Part shown: positions 1 to 10,850 of the stretch, in pieces
Layout of the letters: each line of letters opens with the position of its first letter
Position numbering within the stretch: the first letter of the stretch is position 1
Assembly: GCA_036426205.1 (NCBI GenBank)
Contig: CM071570.1
Span: 6,775,747 to 6,839,746 of the forward strand
DNA: 64,000 bases
DNA from: Ascaphus truei
Lineage: Eukaryota > Chordata > Amphibia > Anura > Ascaphidae
Reading direction: 5' to 3'
Translations under genes and position numbers: made by a program
The notes under the pieces: model-generated
What the model saw: only the letters and a program-made list of their open reading frames with translations
Database searches by the model: none
Told to the model about the DNA's origin: nothing

Positions 1-279
1 ACCTAAGCTGGTTGTTTGTGGGGAGTTCAACTCACTAGCAACACCCTTTGAGGAAATTCCTCTACCCCGGTAGCATCTGTGACTGTGCAACCAGGGATTG
101 CTCCCATTTTACCCACAGGGACATCTGCTATCCAGTGGGCTTACCACTCAGATGATTGTCTGAAAGGGGTGCATTTACAAATCGTTAGCAAAACGAATGG
201 GGATATTTCTGCCACCATTTTAGAACATATTAACGACTCAACCCAGCTAGCCACCGCCTGTCCTTCTTCATTCCCATAG
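1..279 (+). other. Possible coding fragment of unknown identity
   Basis: Frame 1 stays open from about base 52 to the TAG at 277-279, giving roughly 75 residues with mixed, non-repetitive composition (it contains QWAYHSDDCLKGVH and ends ACPSSFP). I do not recognise a domain. There is no ATG with a convincing context before base 79 and no splice signal that I can defend. Composition looks more protein-like than the surrounding AT-rich frames, so it may be an exon or TE remnant cut by the window edge. Sequence 280-890 holds no gene that I can see. Confidence 0.2.
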
Positions 280-896
280 GAGAGTGTACCTGTGAACCAC
301 TTACTCTCTAACAGGGACATATTTGTCATACTGTTATCAATGATTATCACAGTATACATTAGGGATCCGTACCCACATCATTTCTGTGTAAGCTGCCTTG
401 CTGCATCAGTAGCCAGCTTGACTGTTACTGTATCACTGTAGACTCATTTGCAGTGATTCCCAGCCATACTCTGACCACTGTCAATTGTTTCACAGGTTTA
501 CCTATTACCAGGATGTACAAAGCACCTGGTGCCTTAGATACTTATCCTGTGGCTTACCAGCCAGCAATTACCTATTGACTAGTGTTATAAAGCAATGTAT
601 TTGTTCATGCTGTTTTTTAAGCAATGTGTCCCCATTTTTTTTAACATTGTTATATAATAAATATTATTTTTTAACTATTGTCCGCATCCTCAACCTTTAC
701 TACTGGGGACCATTGCCTGGTCTCAAGTCGACTAGGGCCAGCAGTTTAATACCTAAATGTATATGGACCATTCTCTAACTTTGTTAGTACACCAGGCTGT
801 ATTACTGCAGGTATTACGAAATCAACCACTAGTTACTATCTGCCACCCAGGCTATCTACCATTGATCATATTATTGTACATTTTTGAGGTACAGCA

Positions 897-1066
897 GAGC
901 TGTGAACTGCATAGTATTTCACTAGAAATACTCCCAAGTGAATAGAAGCTTTCTTTACCCCTTGTTTGGATGGTTTCCTGATGTTAAGGAAAAGGCGCTA
1001 TAAAAGGCTTATTTAATTTCACTATAATCAGTCTCCCTTGCATACCTCTGTGAGCGTCCACCTACA
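897..1066 (+). repeat. 5' LTR (truncated) of coiled-coil LTR element
   Basis: This stretch is nearly identical to the last ~170 bases of the LTR at 4596-5167 (shared TGAACTGCATAG, AGGCTTATTTAATTTC and CCTCTGTGAGCGTCC). The first ~400 bases of the LTR are missing; upstream sequence before 897 does not match. It carries the AATAAA-like region GCTATAAAAGG and ends CCTACA just before the primer-binding site. Confidence 0.8.
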
Positions 1067-1068
1067 TA

Positions 1069-1086
1069 TGGTGTCCGAAGTGGGAC
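1069..1086 (+). promoter_or_regulatory. Primer-binding site of LTR element
   Basis: TGGTGTCCGAAGTGGGAC lies two bases after the LTR end. It has the TGG start and the length expected for pairing to a tRNA 3' end in LTR retrotransposons. I cannot say with certainty which tRNA primes it. Confidence 0.65.
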
Positions 1087-1982
1087 GAGAGGTGGTCTTT
1101 GAAGTTTGAAAGGACCGGAGATTTGTTCTGTGAAATTTTTTTTATGCTTTTTGCCTACAAACAGTCTGAGCAACTTTAAAAAAAAAAAAAAAAATCTCAT
1201 GCAGCAGAGATCAGAGTTAAAGTGATACACACCACTGCACTGAAACTTACAAAACCACAGATGGACTCTTTTCCCCAATCCAAAGAGGAGAGAGAGAGAG
1301 ACTGCTGAAGCAGGTAAAAACCTTATTTGCCTATCACAATAAAGTGTAATATGGTCATTGAAATAGGGGGTTTGCCTTCCAGCCATAGTCAGGGTTCAAG
1401 AAGTGAGTAAGCCCTTGAAAGGGATAGTCGTTTGTTATTTTCAAATGTTTAGCTGAAGCAATGAATACAGATGGTGACCCATGAGCGGTACTGATTCTGC
1501 AAGTAAAGGCTGCCACACCGCATAGGACTACCAGTTGTGAATGGAGTATATGCAGAAAAATGTGAAAATTGATGCAAGACAGTGCTGAAGCAGGGGAATT
1601 TTCAGTAAACAAGTGCTCAGGGTAAAATTGCCTACTTGAAAAAAAGGATTTGCTGAACTGTGTAAAAGGTATCCCAAAGTGTGAAGAGTGAATGTCATAA
1701 TACCCAAAGTTGAGACTGAACTCAAACAGAAAATCACATTATTTGGCTGTAGCAGACAGATTGGACCTAGCAAGTAAATGGTGTAAAGCAAACAGAAGTT
1801 TTTACCTAGCAACTACACATTCAGCATACCTAATGAGAGATTAAACCTAGCAAGTAAATGGTGTAAAGCAAATAGACGTGTTTACCTAACAACTGCACAT
1901 CTTGTATACCTGAAAAGAGAAAATGCATGCACAGTACTGCTGATATTGTAAAACTTACCCAAGAAAGAAAAAGTCTACAGAG

Positions 1983-4637
1983 ATGCCTGTGAGAGCTACG
2001 ACCTCTACAAGCAAAATATGCCCACCTGTAGGACTACCACAATTGGGGGTTCTAGCAAATACAGTGGCAACAGCTGCAATAGCGCCTCCTGAGGTCAGGA
2101 AGAAAATTATACCTGATAGCCTAAAAATGGAGGACAAGATGCAGCGTTCCTGTAATGAACCCTACCCCACGGAAGATTGGCCCTTCCAGTCTAATAAGAG
2201 GAAAACATCTCTTACGGGGAACCCGAACTGAGACACACCAACAAAACACTGTAAGAATGGTGGGGGTGCCTGAACTCGGCACGAACCGAAAAGACCGCTC
2301 CCTTTGATGACGAATATGATCAGCAGGAGAAAGAGCGGAGCAGTTGATCACCGAATTTTTACGTCAGCTATTACAGTTGCAAGAAAAGCCGGGTGGATCC
2401 AGTGACGCTGCTAAAATTTCAAATGAAGATGGAAACCCCAGTATCCCTGAAGGGACAGTGTCATCCAAATCAAAAAGGCGGAAAAAGAAAAGCGGTTCTT
2501 CACTTACCGTGGAAGGAACAGACACGTCCGCAGACCCTGTGGAGGAAAAGGGGGGCCGAGTTGCCCTGCAGCCTAGAGAGAATGGAGAATTCGTCCCGCG
2601 GTTAACCGAATATCCAGAGGGCCCAAGGCAGAAGTTGTGTACCCCAAAGAAGTGTCTGTCCGGTGCCAACAGAGAGGAACCCTCAACCAACCATCCCAGG
2701 GAAGCGGAGCCGGAACCAGTGAGTGTCGATCCCTTGACCAGCCCTGAGGATGACCTGAAAAATGCCAGGCGTGACTGTGATATACTCCGTGAACAATTGA
2801 AACAAAAGAAAGATGGTTACGCGGAGCTACTGAAAAATAACGTGAAGCTACAGGAACATGTGCTCGCAATGTACTCTGCAGCCAGGACAGAATTGGACGA
2901 TCTCAAGACTGAGCTAGATACTGTAAATGCTACTATTTCCACCATGGATTAAAAGCAGAGCCAATCGGATAAAATGATGACTAAGCTGAAGCGGAAGTAT
3001 GAGGAGGCACTAAAGCAGATGACAGTCTTTCAGCAAGAGGTTCACACTCTTCGCGTAGAGCTGAATGCCTCACAACAGGAGATCAATAATGTCCGGACAG
3101 AGGTGGACGTATCTCAGAAAGAGTTTCAGACACTCCACAGAGCACTGGATGCATCACATCATGAGACCAACAGCTGCCACACAGATCTGGAAGTTTCCAG
3201 AAAGGAACTACACAGTCTCACTGAGGAGCTGGACATATCTAAAGAAACTATTGTCAATCTTGATACAGATCTCAAAGTCTCTCAGAAGGAGCTTCAGACC
3301 CTCAACCTAGAGAAGGAAGTCTCACGCCAGGAGACTGTCATTCTCAAAGCCGATGTGCGTAAATGGAAGGAGGACTGCAAAGAGGCCCTGAATAGTACAG
3401 AGACTGAAAAAGGAGAAAATTCAAGATTAAAAAGAGAAAACTTAAAACTGAAAGAAGAATGAAAAGCTACACAAGCTTAAGGAAATAAATAGACTTTTGG
3501 AAGGTGAGAAGTTTGAAGCAGATCACCGACTGCAGAACCAACTGCAAGGTCTGCGTACGCACCTCGAGAAGGCATAGGAGAAGCAGCAAACTCTGTAGGA
3601 AGATAATCTGCAGGCTGTTAAAGAAATTCAAGTGCTGCAGGAACGTCTGATGACCCAGTATGTCCCCGCAAAGCAGCATGAGAAACTGAAGGCTACCCTG
3701 AGCGTCATCAAAGCATCGCTAGAGGCCATGCTTAGAACCCAGGTGACCCGGCACAAAAGGGAGCACAAGAAGGTCCAGAAACTAAACAAGTAACTGTGGC
3801 CCGAGTAAAGAAATTCATAGTGCTTCACACTGCAATAAAAATGTGGAAGCAAGCTCAGAGAAAGCAAAGCGTGCAGATAAATTCCCTGAGAAGAGACTTG
3901 CGGATGAGATTACAGTCCTACAAGGACGAGTATTGACCCTGACTAAGCGTCAGTATCCCACAGCCTCAAAAACCCATGAAGACAAGGGTACAGTGAGAGC
4001 TGGGAATACCGCTCATCTGAAAGACAAGGTTGCAAAATTTGAACCACCTAAACAAGCACTAGCAAAACCTTCAGCCACCCAACAGGCAACAAAAGAAGGT
4101 ACACGTGCTGAATCAAAACCAGAAGAATCCTTAGCTGATGAAGCTGAAAAGATGGGACATTCTCTGGAAGTGGGTGTGGAATTGCAACTTAACCCCAAAG
4201 AGGCTGAACTAGCAACCCCATTGAGTGGAAAAAGGGCAGAGAGACAGCTTCAAGAGTGGAAATCTCAAAGGGCTGTTTTGAAACGCTCTGCAACTGCTGC
4301 CATACAGTATGCCTACAATAAGACGAGCACCCGATGCGAGGGAAATCTCATGACAGCGCACGTAGCAAAAAGACTATACTTAGAAAAAGTCCTCCTCGAG
4401 CGACTGAGGAGTGCTGATCTCAAGCACCTTCAGGAGGAGACACGAATAAACTGGAGAAAGGGCTCCAATCCCAGCAGGACTGAGGGCTCTCTTCCTCCAT
4501 CCACTCTCATTCAAGTTACAGAGATATCTAGAATGAGAGTGGAAGGATGGGCTTTGGCCGTGGCAAGCCCGAGCTTCCCACAAACAGGGGAGGTATGTAA
4601 CAGGGGAGTTATCCCTGTTCAGGTAATGTGCCTCTAA
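1983..4637 (+). pseudogene. Broken coiled-coil protein gene inside LTR element
   Basis: The coding sequence is split over several frames. A first piece begins near 1983 (MPVRATTST...). A basic/acidic linker with SKRRKKKSG is at 2344-2952. A coiled-coil block (2974-3462) has a repeating ~14-residue pattern built on ELDxSxxExxxLxx. A damaged stretch follows (3463-3842). The C-terminal piece (3843-4637) contains TSTRCEGNLMTAHVAKRLYL and ends just inside the LTR. Frame changes occur near 2335, 2953 (stop) and 3463-3842, so no intact product is made here. The same C-terminal module is kept in the copy at 57450-57787 with few changes, suggesting it was part of the functional element. I do not recognise the protein. 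It could be a divergent gag with a coiled coil, or a captured host coiled-coil gene. No signal peptide or membrane segment is seen. Confidence 0.6.
4583..4595 (+). promoter_or_regulatory. Polypurine tract
   Basis: AACAGGGGAGGTA sits immediately before the TGTAAC start of the 3' LTR, the position of the plus-strand primer in LTR retrotransposons. The equivalent place before the LTR at 57788 has the same CAGGGGAGATA. Confidence 0.7.
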
Positions 4638-5167
4638 TCCAGCAGTGTGGTGGTTAACTGCTGGTAGTCAATTAACAAACACCACCTGCCTGATTAGATG
4701 GCTTAGAAAAGCCTGTCTTTTGAGACAGGAAGAGAGACTCCTTAGCTCACACCTGAGCTGAACTTGGAGACACTTGTCTTGAGCCCTGCCAGAAGAAACA
4801 GCAGAGCTGCTTTCAAGACACAGGGGAAACTTCTAAACCTGAATGCTGACAAACCCTGAAGAAAAGGTAGCAACCAGGGACAGAGAAGATTTTCCCTCCA
4901 AACCACAAGGAACAGATAAGACTTTTATTTACAAGACTTTTTATATCTGTTCATTTCATGCTGTATGTTTGGGGCTGGGAGACATGCTTATCTAAGGGAG
5001 TTGTGAACTGCATAGTATTTCACTAGAAATACTCCCAAGTGAATAGAAGCTTTGTTTACCCCTTGTTTGGATGGTTTCCTGATGTTAAGGAAAAGGCGCA
5101 ATAAAAGGCTTATTTAATTTCACTATAATCAGTCTCCCTTGCATACCTCTGTGAGCGTCCGCCAACA
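4596..5167 (+). repeat. 3' LTR of coiled-coil LTR element (572 bp)
   Basis: Begins TGTAAC and ends CAACA. Contains a likely polyadenylation region GCGCAATAAAAGGC near 5096 followed by the TG-containing stretch CATACCTCTGTG. It matches 897-1066 over its 3' part and 57788-58422 over its whole length. Confidence 0.85.
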
Positions 5168-6265
5168 TTCATTATCTGTTTCATTCCCCTCCCCCCTCCG
5201 TCCTAGTTTCAAATCTCCTCCAACCTTTTTAGGTTATATGTTGTGTTATGATAGAGTGATGAATGGGTTAAATTGTGTGACAAGTATGGCAATTCTCCTC
5301 CAAAGTCCAGAAGGAGCAGGATCATCCCAGAAAAGAGAAAATAATAATAGTGTACACTGTGCACAGAAATATGGGAAATTGGTATTGAGCTTGGCTCATA
5401 TGTGTGCCCACTTACTAGAAATTGGAATAAATAAAGCAGTTAAAACCATTGGCTGTTGTGTGCCTCTTTAATGATGTCTTGGCTGGTGGATCCCAAAGGT
5501 ATGTGGGCAACGACACTGTGTTCTCCCATATATGTTGAAGTGGTAAACCACAAGGTAAAGAAACAGGCAAAGTGCAGACCAATCATAGACAGACATTTTT
5601 TTAGTGTTAGCATAAACACATATTACTCACGCTTTATGAAGTGGTTACAGGCAAAATATAAGGTTAAGCTGTATGTTGCTGGATCCCTGGTGCTTCTCTT
5701 GGGTTATAGGCACTGTGCATCGGCAGTCCTATCGTGCTCTGTTGGTATTAGGGAGCCCTCAGTACCGCTGCCGTCAGTCTCCTCGCTGAGCGCTACGGCA
5801 TGTGACATCACTTCTTGGTATTCTCCCGCCTCCAAAATCATCTGAACAGCACAGTTCTCACTAGCTCCAGCCTCCAGATTTTCTTGCCTTATCAACCTCA
5901 ATGCGTTTCTTGAGTTTGGAGGATAATTGATGGAAAGGACTTGGAGGACTTTTGGAAAAAAAAAGTCCTCTCCGGAGGTTTTTGAGAACTTTCACCCCAC
6001 TATCTATCACTTATATACACTTGCTTTTCATCCACGTTAACCACGTATATGACTAGTGTGAAAGCGCTGTCCAATTTGTTGTGGTGTCTGAGAAGTATGG
6101 CAACCAAGGGGTTAACTTTCATTTTAAAAGAATGCTTTTCCCTGTCTCCTGGGGGGGGGGGGGGGGTAACATAGAAGGTCGTGGGGTGTGATTTTATTGG
6201 GGTAATAAAACAATTAGAAGTATATCATGATCATATTAAGTGACATGTTACAGCTGGCAGACCTG
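5168..6265. other. No gene recognised
   Basis: AT-rich sequence without a supported coding region. It includes a short GC-richer patch (5700-5850), a G homopolymer (about 6152-6168) and frames with no family resemblance. Confidence 0.5.
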
Positions 6266-6488
6266 TAATAATAATAATAATAATTGTTTGTTCTTGTATA
6301 GCGCTGGTAGTTTGTACAGAGACATTTTGAAGACACAGTCCCTGTCCTGTAGAGCTTACAATCTATCTTTTTGGTGCCTGATGCACATGAAGATAAAGGG
6401 ACTTGCCCAAGGAGCTGACACTAGGAATTGAACCACTGTTTCAAACTCAGTGCCAGAGTCAGTGTCTTTACTTACTGAGCCACTCCTT
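6266..6488 (-). mobile_element. tRNA-derived SINE with (TTA)n tail
   Basis: Read on the minus strand, the 5' end GGAGTGGCTCAGTAAGTAAA resembles an RNA polymerase III A box and GGTTCAATTCC is a perfect B box about 45 bases on. A central GGGCAAGTCCCTTTATCT is similar to the conserved core of CORE-type SINEs. The body continues to TGTAAGCTCTACAGGACAGG and ends in TTATTATTATTA. The order of promoter boxes, core and short tandem tail is that of a tRNA-derived SINE. A (TGTAA)n microsatellite follows on the right (6495-6520). Confidence 0.7.
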
Positions 6489-7013
6489 CAACTGTAATGT
6501 AATGTAATGTAATGTAATCTGAAGGACCTATATTCAATACCATCGTAAAACCCCTGACCAGCAGATCTCCAGAGGTGACGAGAGGGTCACCCTATTACTT
6601 ATTATTGAAAATCCCAACATGCAAGATAATTTCTATCTGGTGAAATTCACAATGATATAAGGTATATAAACGTCACTTGTAGAAATACTCGTGTATAATG
6701 TTATAAAATATATCTGTTTTGCAACTATCTGATAATTAGTTTGCCTTTCAAAATTATAATTGAGAACATCAAAAGAGGTGTCCATGCGTGCATCAATATC
6801 ATCAGAACGCAATGACGCGGGTCGCATTAATCTAGTGGGAGTTTAATGGTTCCATTTCAAAGTGCGGGGAAACAGTTTCAGGCGAGGAGAATCCGGCTTG
6901 TGCAGCCAACATAGGCAAACAATTTCTTCAAAGTGCAGGTCTCCTCTAAGAGAGAGATACAATGTAGAGCTCTACTCACACGTTTATAATGCAATTCTCC
7001 ATTTAATGTGACA

Positions 7014-7047
7014 GGTGAAAGGTCCATATGGGACCTGAAACGTTGTC
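7014..7047 (+). ncRNA. Hammerhead-like PLE motif (degenerate)
   Basis: GGTGAAAGGTCC-ATATG-GGACCTGAAACGTT: a 5-bp hairpin followed by GAAACGTT. It is the same layout as the motif at 11929 but the catalytic CTGA box is not intact. It marks a PLE-derived segment. Confidence 0.35.
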
Positions 7048-7196
7048 TTTCCAATGTTCTTGGCTGTACCATGAAGAAATTGTTAGATTATTGCTTCGCA
7101 CCGTGAGAGTTATGAGATATTTTTATTAAAAACATTCTCCCTCCTCTAACATAACCCATAATGGGAATGGGTGTATATACACCAGACCTTCAATAT

Positions 7197-7857
7197 AAAG
7201 GGTGGTCACGCTGATTACACTGCTGAATCTTTGATCTATCCCCCCCCCCCCCCGCTGACTGTTGTCTAGCGAATCTGCCATCACGGATTGAAAGACTATT
7301 GCGATATCCTTGGCGAATCTGCTGCCGTCGTTCACAGGCTGGCTACACACTCTGAGTAGTGTATGGAGAGGGGCGTTCCGCCCACACACCAGCCGGTGTG
7401 TGAAACTCTTCCAAGACAGAAGAACAACGTGTCCAGCTGCATCTAGCCACTGAGGAGAGGGGATACTCTCAAATATATCAACTGCCTGCTCTTATCATCT
7501 ATCTGGTGAGTGGGCAATTCTACCATTATACAGAGTTATCAGTCTGACCCATCTCATTTTTATTCAATTTATGTACCATTTATAGTTTTATTTTTATTAT
7601 TTTTTATATGTCATTTATATGTCTTTTTATTAAATGCTATTATATCTGTTCACCTCTTGATCACCTCAGCTGTTTGTTATATGTTTTGTTTGTCATTTAT
7701 CATACAGTATTATGCTATGTACTTTGTTTATTCTTTTTAAGCACGAATTACATCACATTGGAGACACCCTGAGATCTGCACATCCACCAGGCTCGGCTGT
7801 TTATATCCTTTTTACATATATTTATATATTAGGCGCCATAGATACGCATTTCTTTTT
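7197..7857 (+). mobile_element. Solo PLE-type terminal repeat, 14-bp TSD
   Basis: Flanked by exact direct repeats CAGACCTTCAATAT at 7183-7196 and 7858-7871. The 661-bp insert is not coding. It shares patches with the insert at 52306-53067 (GAGAGGGGATACTCTC against GAGAGGGTATACTCTC, then AT-rich sequence, then TTAGGCGCCATAGATA against CTTAGCGCCATAGATA near the right end), so the two belong to one family. A CTGAGGA box at 7432 followed by a short hairpin looks like a decayed hammerhead core (CAAA instead of GAAA). Confidence 0.65.
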
Positions 7858-8223
7858 CAGACCTTCAATATGAGCATAAAAGGTCCAAGTTGGTACAGAA
7901 AATAATTGAATCTTATTATATCTTTTGTAATTTTATGTATATCTTATTTAGTTTTTATTATTGATGTGTGGACGACATATACTGTATACAGTACTTTTCT
8001 TCTATTACATATGCTAATGTTGGGATCCACACCGTGTATTGTTATTGCAGTTTTGTATAATGTAACTGTCTGTGAGTACAATAAAGTTTGTTTTGTTACA
8101 CGGGACGACGTGAGGACGATTTTGACGTCATCGCGTCGGTTTGTAGAGCGCGAATCTGTGGAGTTACTTCCGGGTTCGCCGATTATACAAAAACCTGTGT
8201 AGAAGGTAAGATTCTTATACAAT

Positions 8224-8253
8224 TTGATAAAGCTCCACGGAACGAAACATGTC
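8224..8253 (+). ncRNA. Hammerhead-like PLE motif (degenerate)
   Basis: TTGATAAAGCTCC-ACG-GAACGAAACATGTC has the short hairpin followed by CGAAAC and a palindromic ACATGT. The CTGANGA box is reduced to TTGATAA. Confidence 0.35.
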
Positions 8254-8330
8254 AGTGTAATTTTCTCCCATTTTGTGCTCTAACTAAATCGTTTTATTTC
8301 CACCCTCTTCACTAAATTATTCAAGGGGTG

Positions 8331-9131
8331 CAGCGACTTTTTGGCTCTATGCCATCTTTTTCTCGTTATGCCTGATATGAATGACACTGCTCACCATTTG
8401 AATTGGGTTTCCTTTTACCTTTATTGATATGCGGTAAGAACATTTTTGTTTGAACACCTCTCTGGCAGCAAGCATAAAAAACTATCCTAAATATATCGCT
8501 TAGTGTATAAAATAGCATATTGCTGCTTGTATTTGCCATAAAATTATACAATGGATGTTGAGCCTAATGCCTTTTTTTTTTTTATAAAGCAACATAAAAC
8601 TTACATGTTTTTCTGTAGGAAAGTAGGCCCTTTGATTAAAATGTTATTAAAATTCTGTGTTCGTAATCCCTGTTGAAGTTTGAGTTGCATGCATTCTCAC
8701 ACACCTGAATAACAGTGGTGTTTTTCTTGTAAAATGTAAAAGGCTTTCAGAATTACCCTGGGAGCAGATAGTGTACGCATCTCTCCAGGAATAAATGAGT
8801 GGAAATGGTATTTCCACAGTAACAAAGAAAGAAAGACAGATGGATGCACAACCCCCAATAGGCTGCAGCTCTGCTCACACAGCAACCATAATTAAGCATG
8901 AGAGAAACTTTGAACTGTCACAATATGTCTCACCTGTGGAGATTCCTCAGGGTCTTGTGCTGAGGTTATGAATGGGGCATTGCTGGATAGCTGGCTATCT
9001 CCTGGTACATAAAAGGACATCAGTTATTATTGCTGCAGGTGTATTGACTGAACCAGGACTCCAATAAATTCATTAAATGTTTTATGTGCTGAAAGTAGTG
9101 TCTGCAGAAGCTCAGTCACTTTCAACTCCTG
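8331..9131. other. No gene recognised
   Basis: AT-rich sequence with poly(T) at 8573-8583. I see no supported coding region, RNA gene or terminal repeat. Confidence 0.5.
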
Positions 9132-9133
9132 TA

Positions 9134-9465
9134 CAGGCATACCCCGCATTAACGTACGCAATGGGACCGGAGCATGTATGTAAAGCGAAAATGTACTTAA
9201 AGTGAAGCACTCCCTTTTCCCCACTTATCGATGCATGTACTGTACAGCAATCGTCATATACGTGCATAACTGATGTAAATAACGCATTTGTAACAGGCTC
9301 TATAGTCTCCTCGCTTGCGCACAGCTTCGGTACAGTTAGGGAGCCGGTATTGCTGTTCAGGACGTGCTGACTGGCGCATGCGTGAGCTGCCGTTTGCCTA
9401 TTGAGCGAGATGTACTTACTCGCGAGTGTACTTAAAGTGAGTGTCCTTAAACCGGGGTATGCCTG
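9134..9465 (+). mobile_element. Mariner-type MITE, copy 1
   Basis: The ends are inverted repeats CAGGCATACCCCG and CGGGGTATGCCTG, flanked on both sides by TA (9132-9133, 9466-9467), as expected for Tc1/mariner insertions. The 332-bp interior has no open frame and includes the palindromic GGCGCATGCG and TACTTAAAGTGA near the right end. It matches copy 2 at 21469-21778 along its length. Confidence 0.85.
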
Positions 9466-9615
9466 TATATTGTAAAAATGTCTAAAAAAAATAATGCATA
9501 TGAGCACATGAGTTTTGAAGCTATAGAAGAAAGCATTAAGGTAAAGTACATAAGCAAGAGTTTGTGATGGGAATATATATATCTATATATCTATATATCT
9601 ATATATATATATATA

Positions 9616-9771
9616 CAGTGTTCGACAAACCTATACATTTGCTCGCCCCGGGCGAGTGGATTTAACATCGTGGCGAGCTCCTATTGGCCCAAGCAGCACA
9701 CGTTTGGTACTAGGTGGCGAGTAGATTTTTCTGTGTGGCGAGTAGATATTTTGGTGATTTGTCAACCACTG
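9616..9771. mobile_element. Small MITE in TA microsatellite, copy 1
   Basis: Ends CAGTGTTCGACAAACC and GATTTGTCAACCACTG are imperfect inverted repeats, flanked by TA in a (TA)n tract. The interior has a repeated TGGCGAGTAGAT. The right half recurs at 43793-43881, also ending in CACTG followed by (TA)n. Confidence 0.55.
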
Positions 9772-9773
9772 TA

Positions 9774-9872
<99 letters not shown>

Positions 9873-9900
9873 CGAAGAGAGATAGAGGAGAGAGAGAGAG
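9772..9900. repeat. (TA)n-(GA)n microsatellite
   Basis: (TA)n from 9772 passes at 9819 into a GAGAGA-rich tract to about 9900. The nearby open frames on both strands are artefacts of this repeat. Confidence 0.9.
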
Positions 9901-10235
9901 AATAAAATCAAAGTCTTCATTTTTGTATTTTCTATGTTATTTTCTTTTCTTTTCAAATACTCAAGCATGTAACAAATTGACACCCAGAGGCATCATTTTT
10001 AGAGATAGGTGAACTTTTCAATGTTTGCATATTTTTTCAAGTTCAAACTTTCCCAATTTTGTTCAAAAAGGTTAAAGAGAGAGGAAGAGAAAATTCTTCT
10101 TTACTAGTCACATGTGCCATATATACCACCCCAAACACACCTTTATACAACACGCGGGGAGACACCAAAGCACAGAAAATGGGCACCCCTGAGATACCTG
10201 GGGAAAATGCTAATTTCAGTCATTACATTTTTTAT

Positions 10236-10347
10236 TTATTTATAAAAATGTTTTACCAGGAAGTAATACATTGAGAGTTACCTCTCGTTTTCAAGTATGT
10301 CCTGGGCACAGAGTTATAAAAATACATGGTTACATTAAAAAAACAAG
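10236..10347 (-). mobile_element. LINE 3' end fragment
   Basis: TGTTTTACCAGGAAGTAATA plus TTGAGAGTTACCTCTCG is the same 3' end as the longer LINE copy at 34812-35706, read on the minus strand, with the (ATTT)n tail on the left at 10236. Heavily 5'-truncated. Confidence 0.65.
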
Positions 10348-10473
10348 GTTATACTCAGGGCCATCTTAACAACATTAAGGGCCCCCGGGCAAAGCAGTGC
10401 ATGGGGCCCTGCCTACACTGTCGCTCCCAGCCACCCACGCGCTCACAAGCAGCAGCAGGCACCGGAAGTGCTG

Positions 10474-10850
10474 GAGAAAAGACATAAAGACAGGGCGCAC
10501 AACGCACATAGTGAAGCACAGTAAAAAAGGTAAATTTTACTAAAAAGTTAAAGGTTCTGTGTACATCAATGATATTAAAAACAAGCAGTGGGTTAGTGGG
10601 GTTACCACACAAAGGGAGGGCTGGAGTCACCGCTCTTCACCGGATCAGATGTAAGACACAGGATACCAGCAGTCGTCGTCCAGGACAGCAACCTCCGTGG
10701 ATCCTTACAGTAGGTCATAATGCATTCATTCCAGGGTAACCAGATGTTGGGGACCGTTGGAAAAGTCCCACGAAAGAGTCCCGTAGTAAGGCACAGAAAC
10801 CTCCGTGAGTCTCACAACTGCAGAGCACCGACAGCACGCCGCTCAGACTC
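10474..10850 (-). repeat. PLE inverted arm, left
   Basis: Reverse complement of 12157-12530 with only scattered differences (for example GGATCCTTACAGTAGGTCAT against GAATCCTTAGGTCAT in the same orientation). The arms enclose the endonuclease frame. Confidence 0.85.

Larger units (their letters stand above)
897..5167 (+). mobile_element. LTR retroelement with coiled-coil interior, no visible pol
   Basis: Structure read directly: partial 5' LTR (897-1066), PBS (1069), interior of about 3.5 kb, polypurine tract (AACAGGGGAGGTA, 4583-4595) and full 3' LTR (4596-5167, starts TGTAAC, ends CAACA). No reverse transcriptase, RNase H, integrase or zinc-knuckle motif is visible in any frame of the interior. 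The interior instead holds broken frames rich in heptad-like E/L/K repeats. It therefore looks like a non-autonomous LTR element that carries a host-like or gag-like coding sequence. The target duplication cannot be checked because the left end is lost. Confidence 0.75.
6900..8330 (+). mobile_element. PLE-derived region, interrupted by a second PLE copy
   Basis: Two hammerhead-like motifs (7014-7047 and 8224-8253) bracket AT-rich sequence and a CpG-containing stretch with GACGTCATCGCG. No protein-coding remains of a PLE can be read here. The stretch is split by the insertion at 7197-7857. The outer boundaries are estimates. Confidence 0.4.

Noticed and set aside
5456..5845. 129-residue plus-strand frame
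   Set aside because: No domain, crosses compositional changes, and the opposite strand is equally open; no support for coding.
6430..6476. Functional tRNA gene on the minus strand at 6430-6488
   Set aside because: A and B boxes are present, but the cloverleaf stems do not form and a SINE body with (TTA)n tail follows.
10355..10630. Minus-strand frame matched by a plus-strand frame at 12372
   Set aside because: The identical peptides arise because the two places are the inverted PLE arms; no evidence that they are coding.
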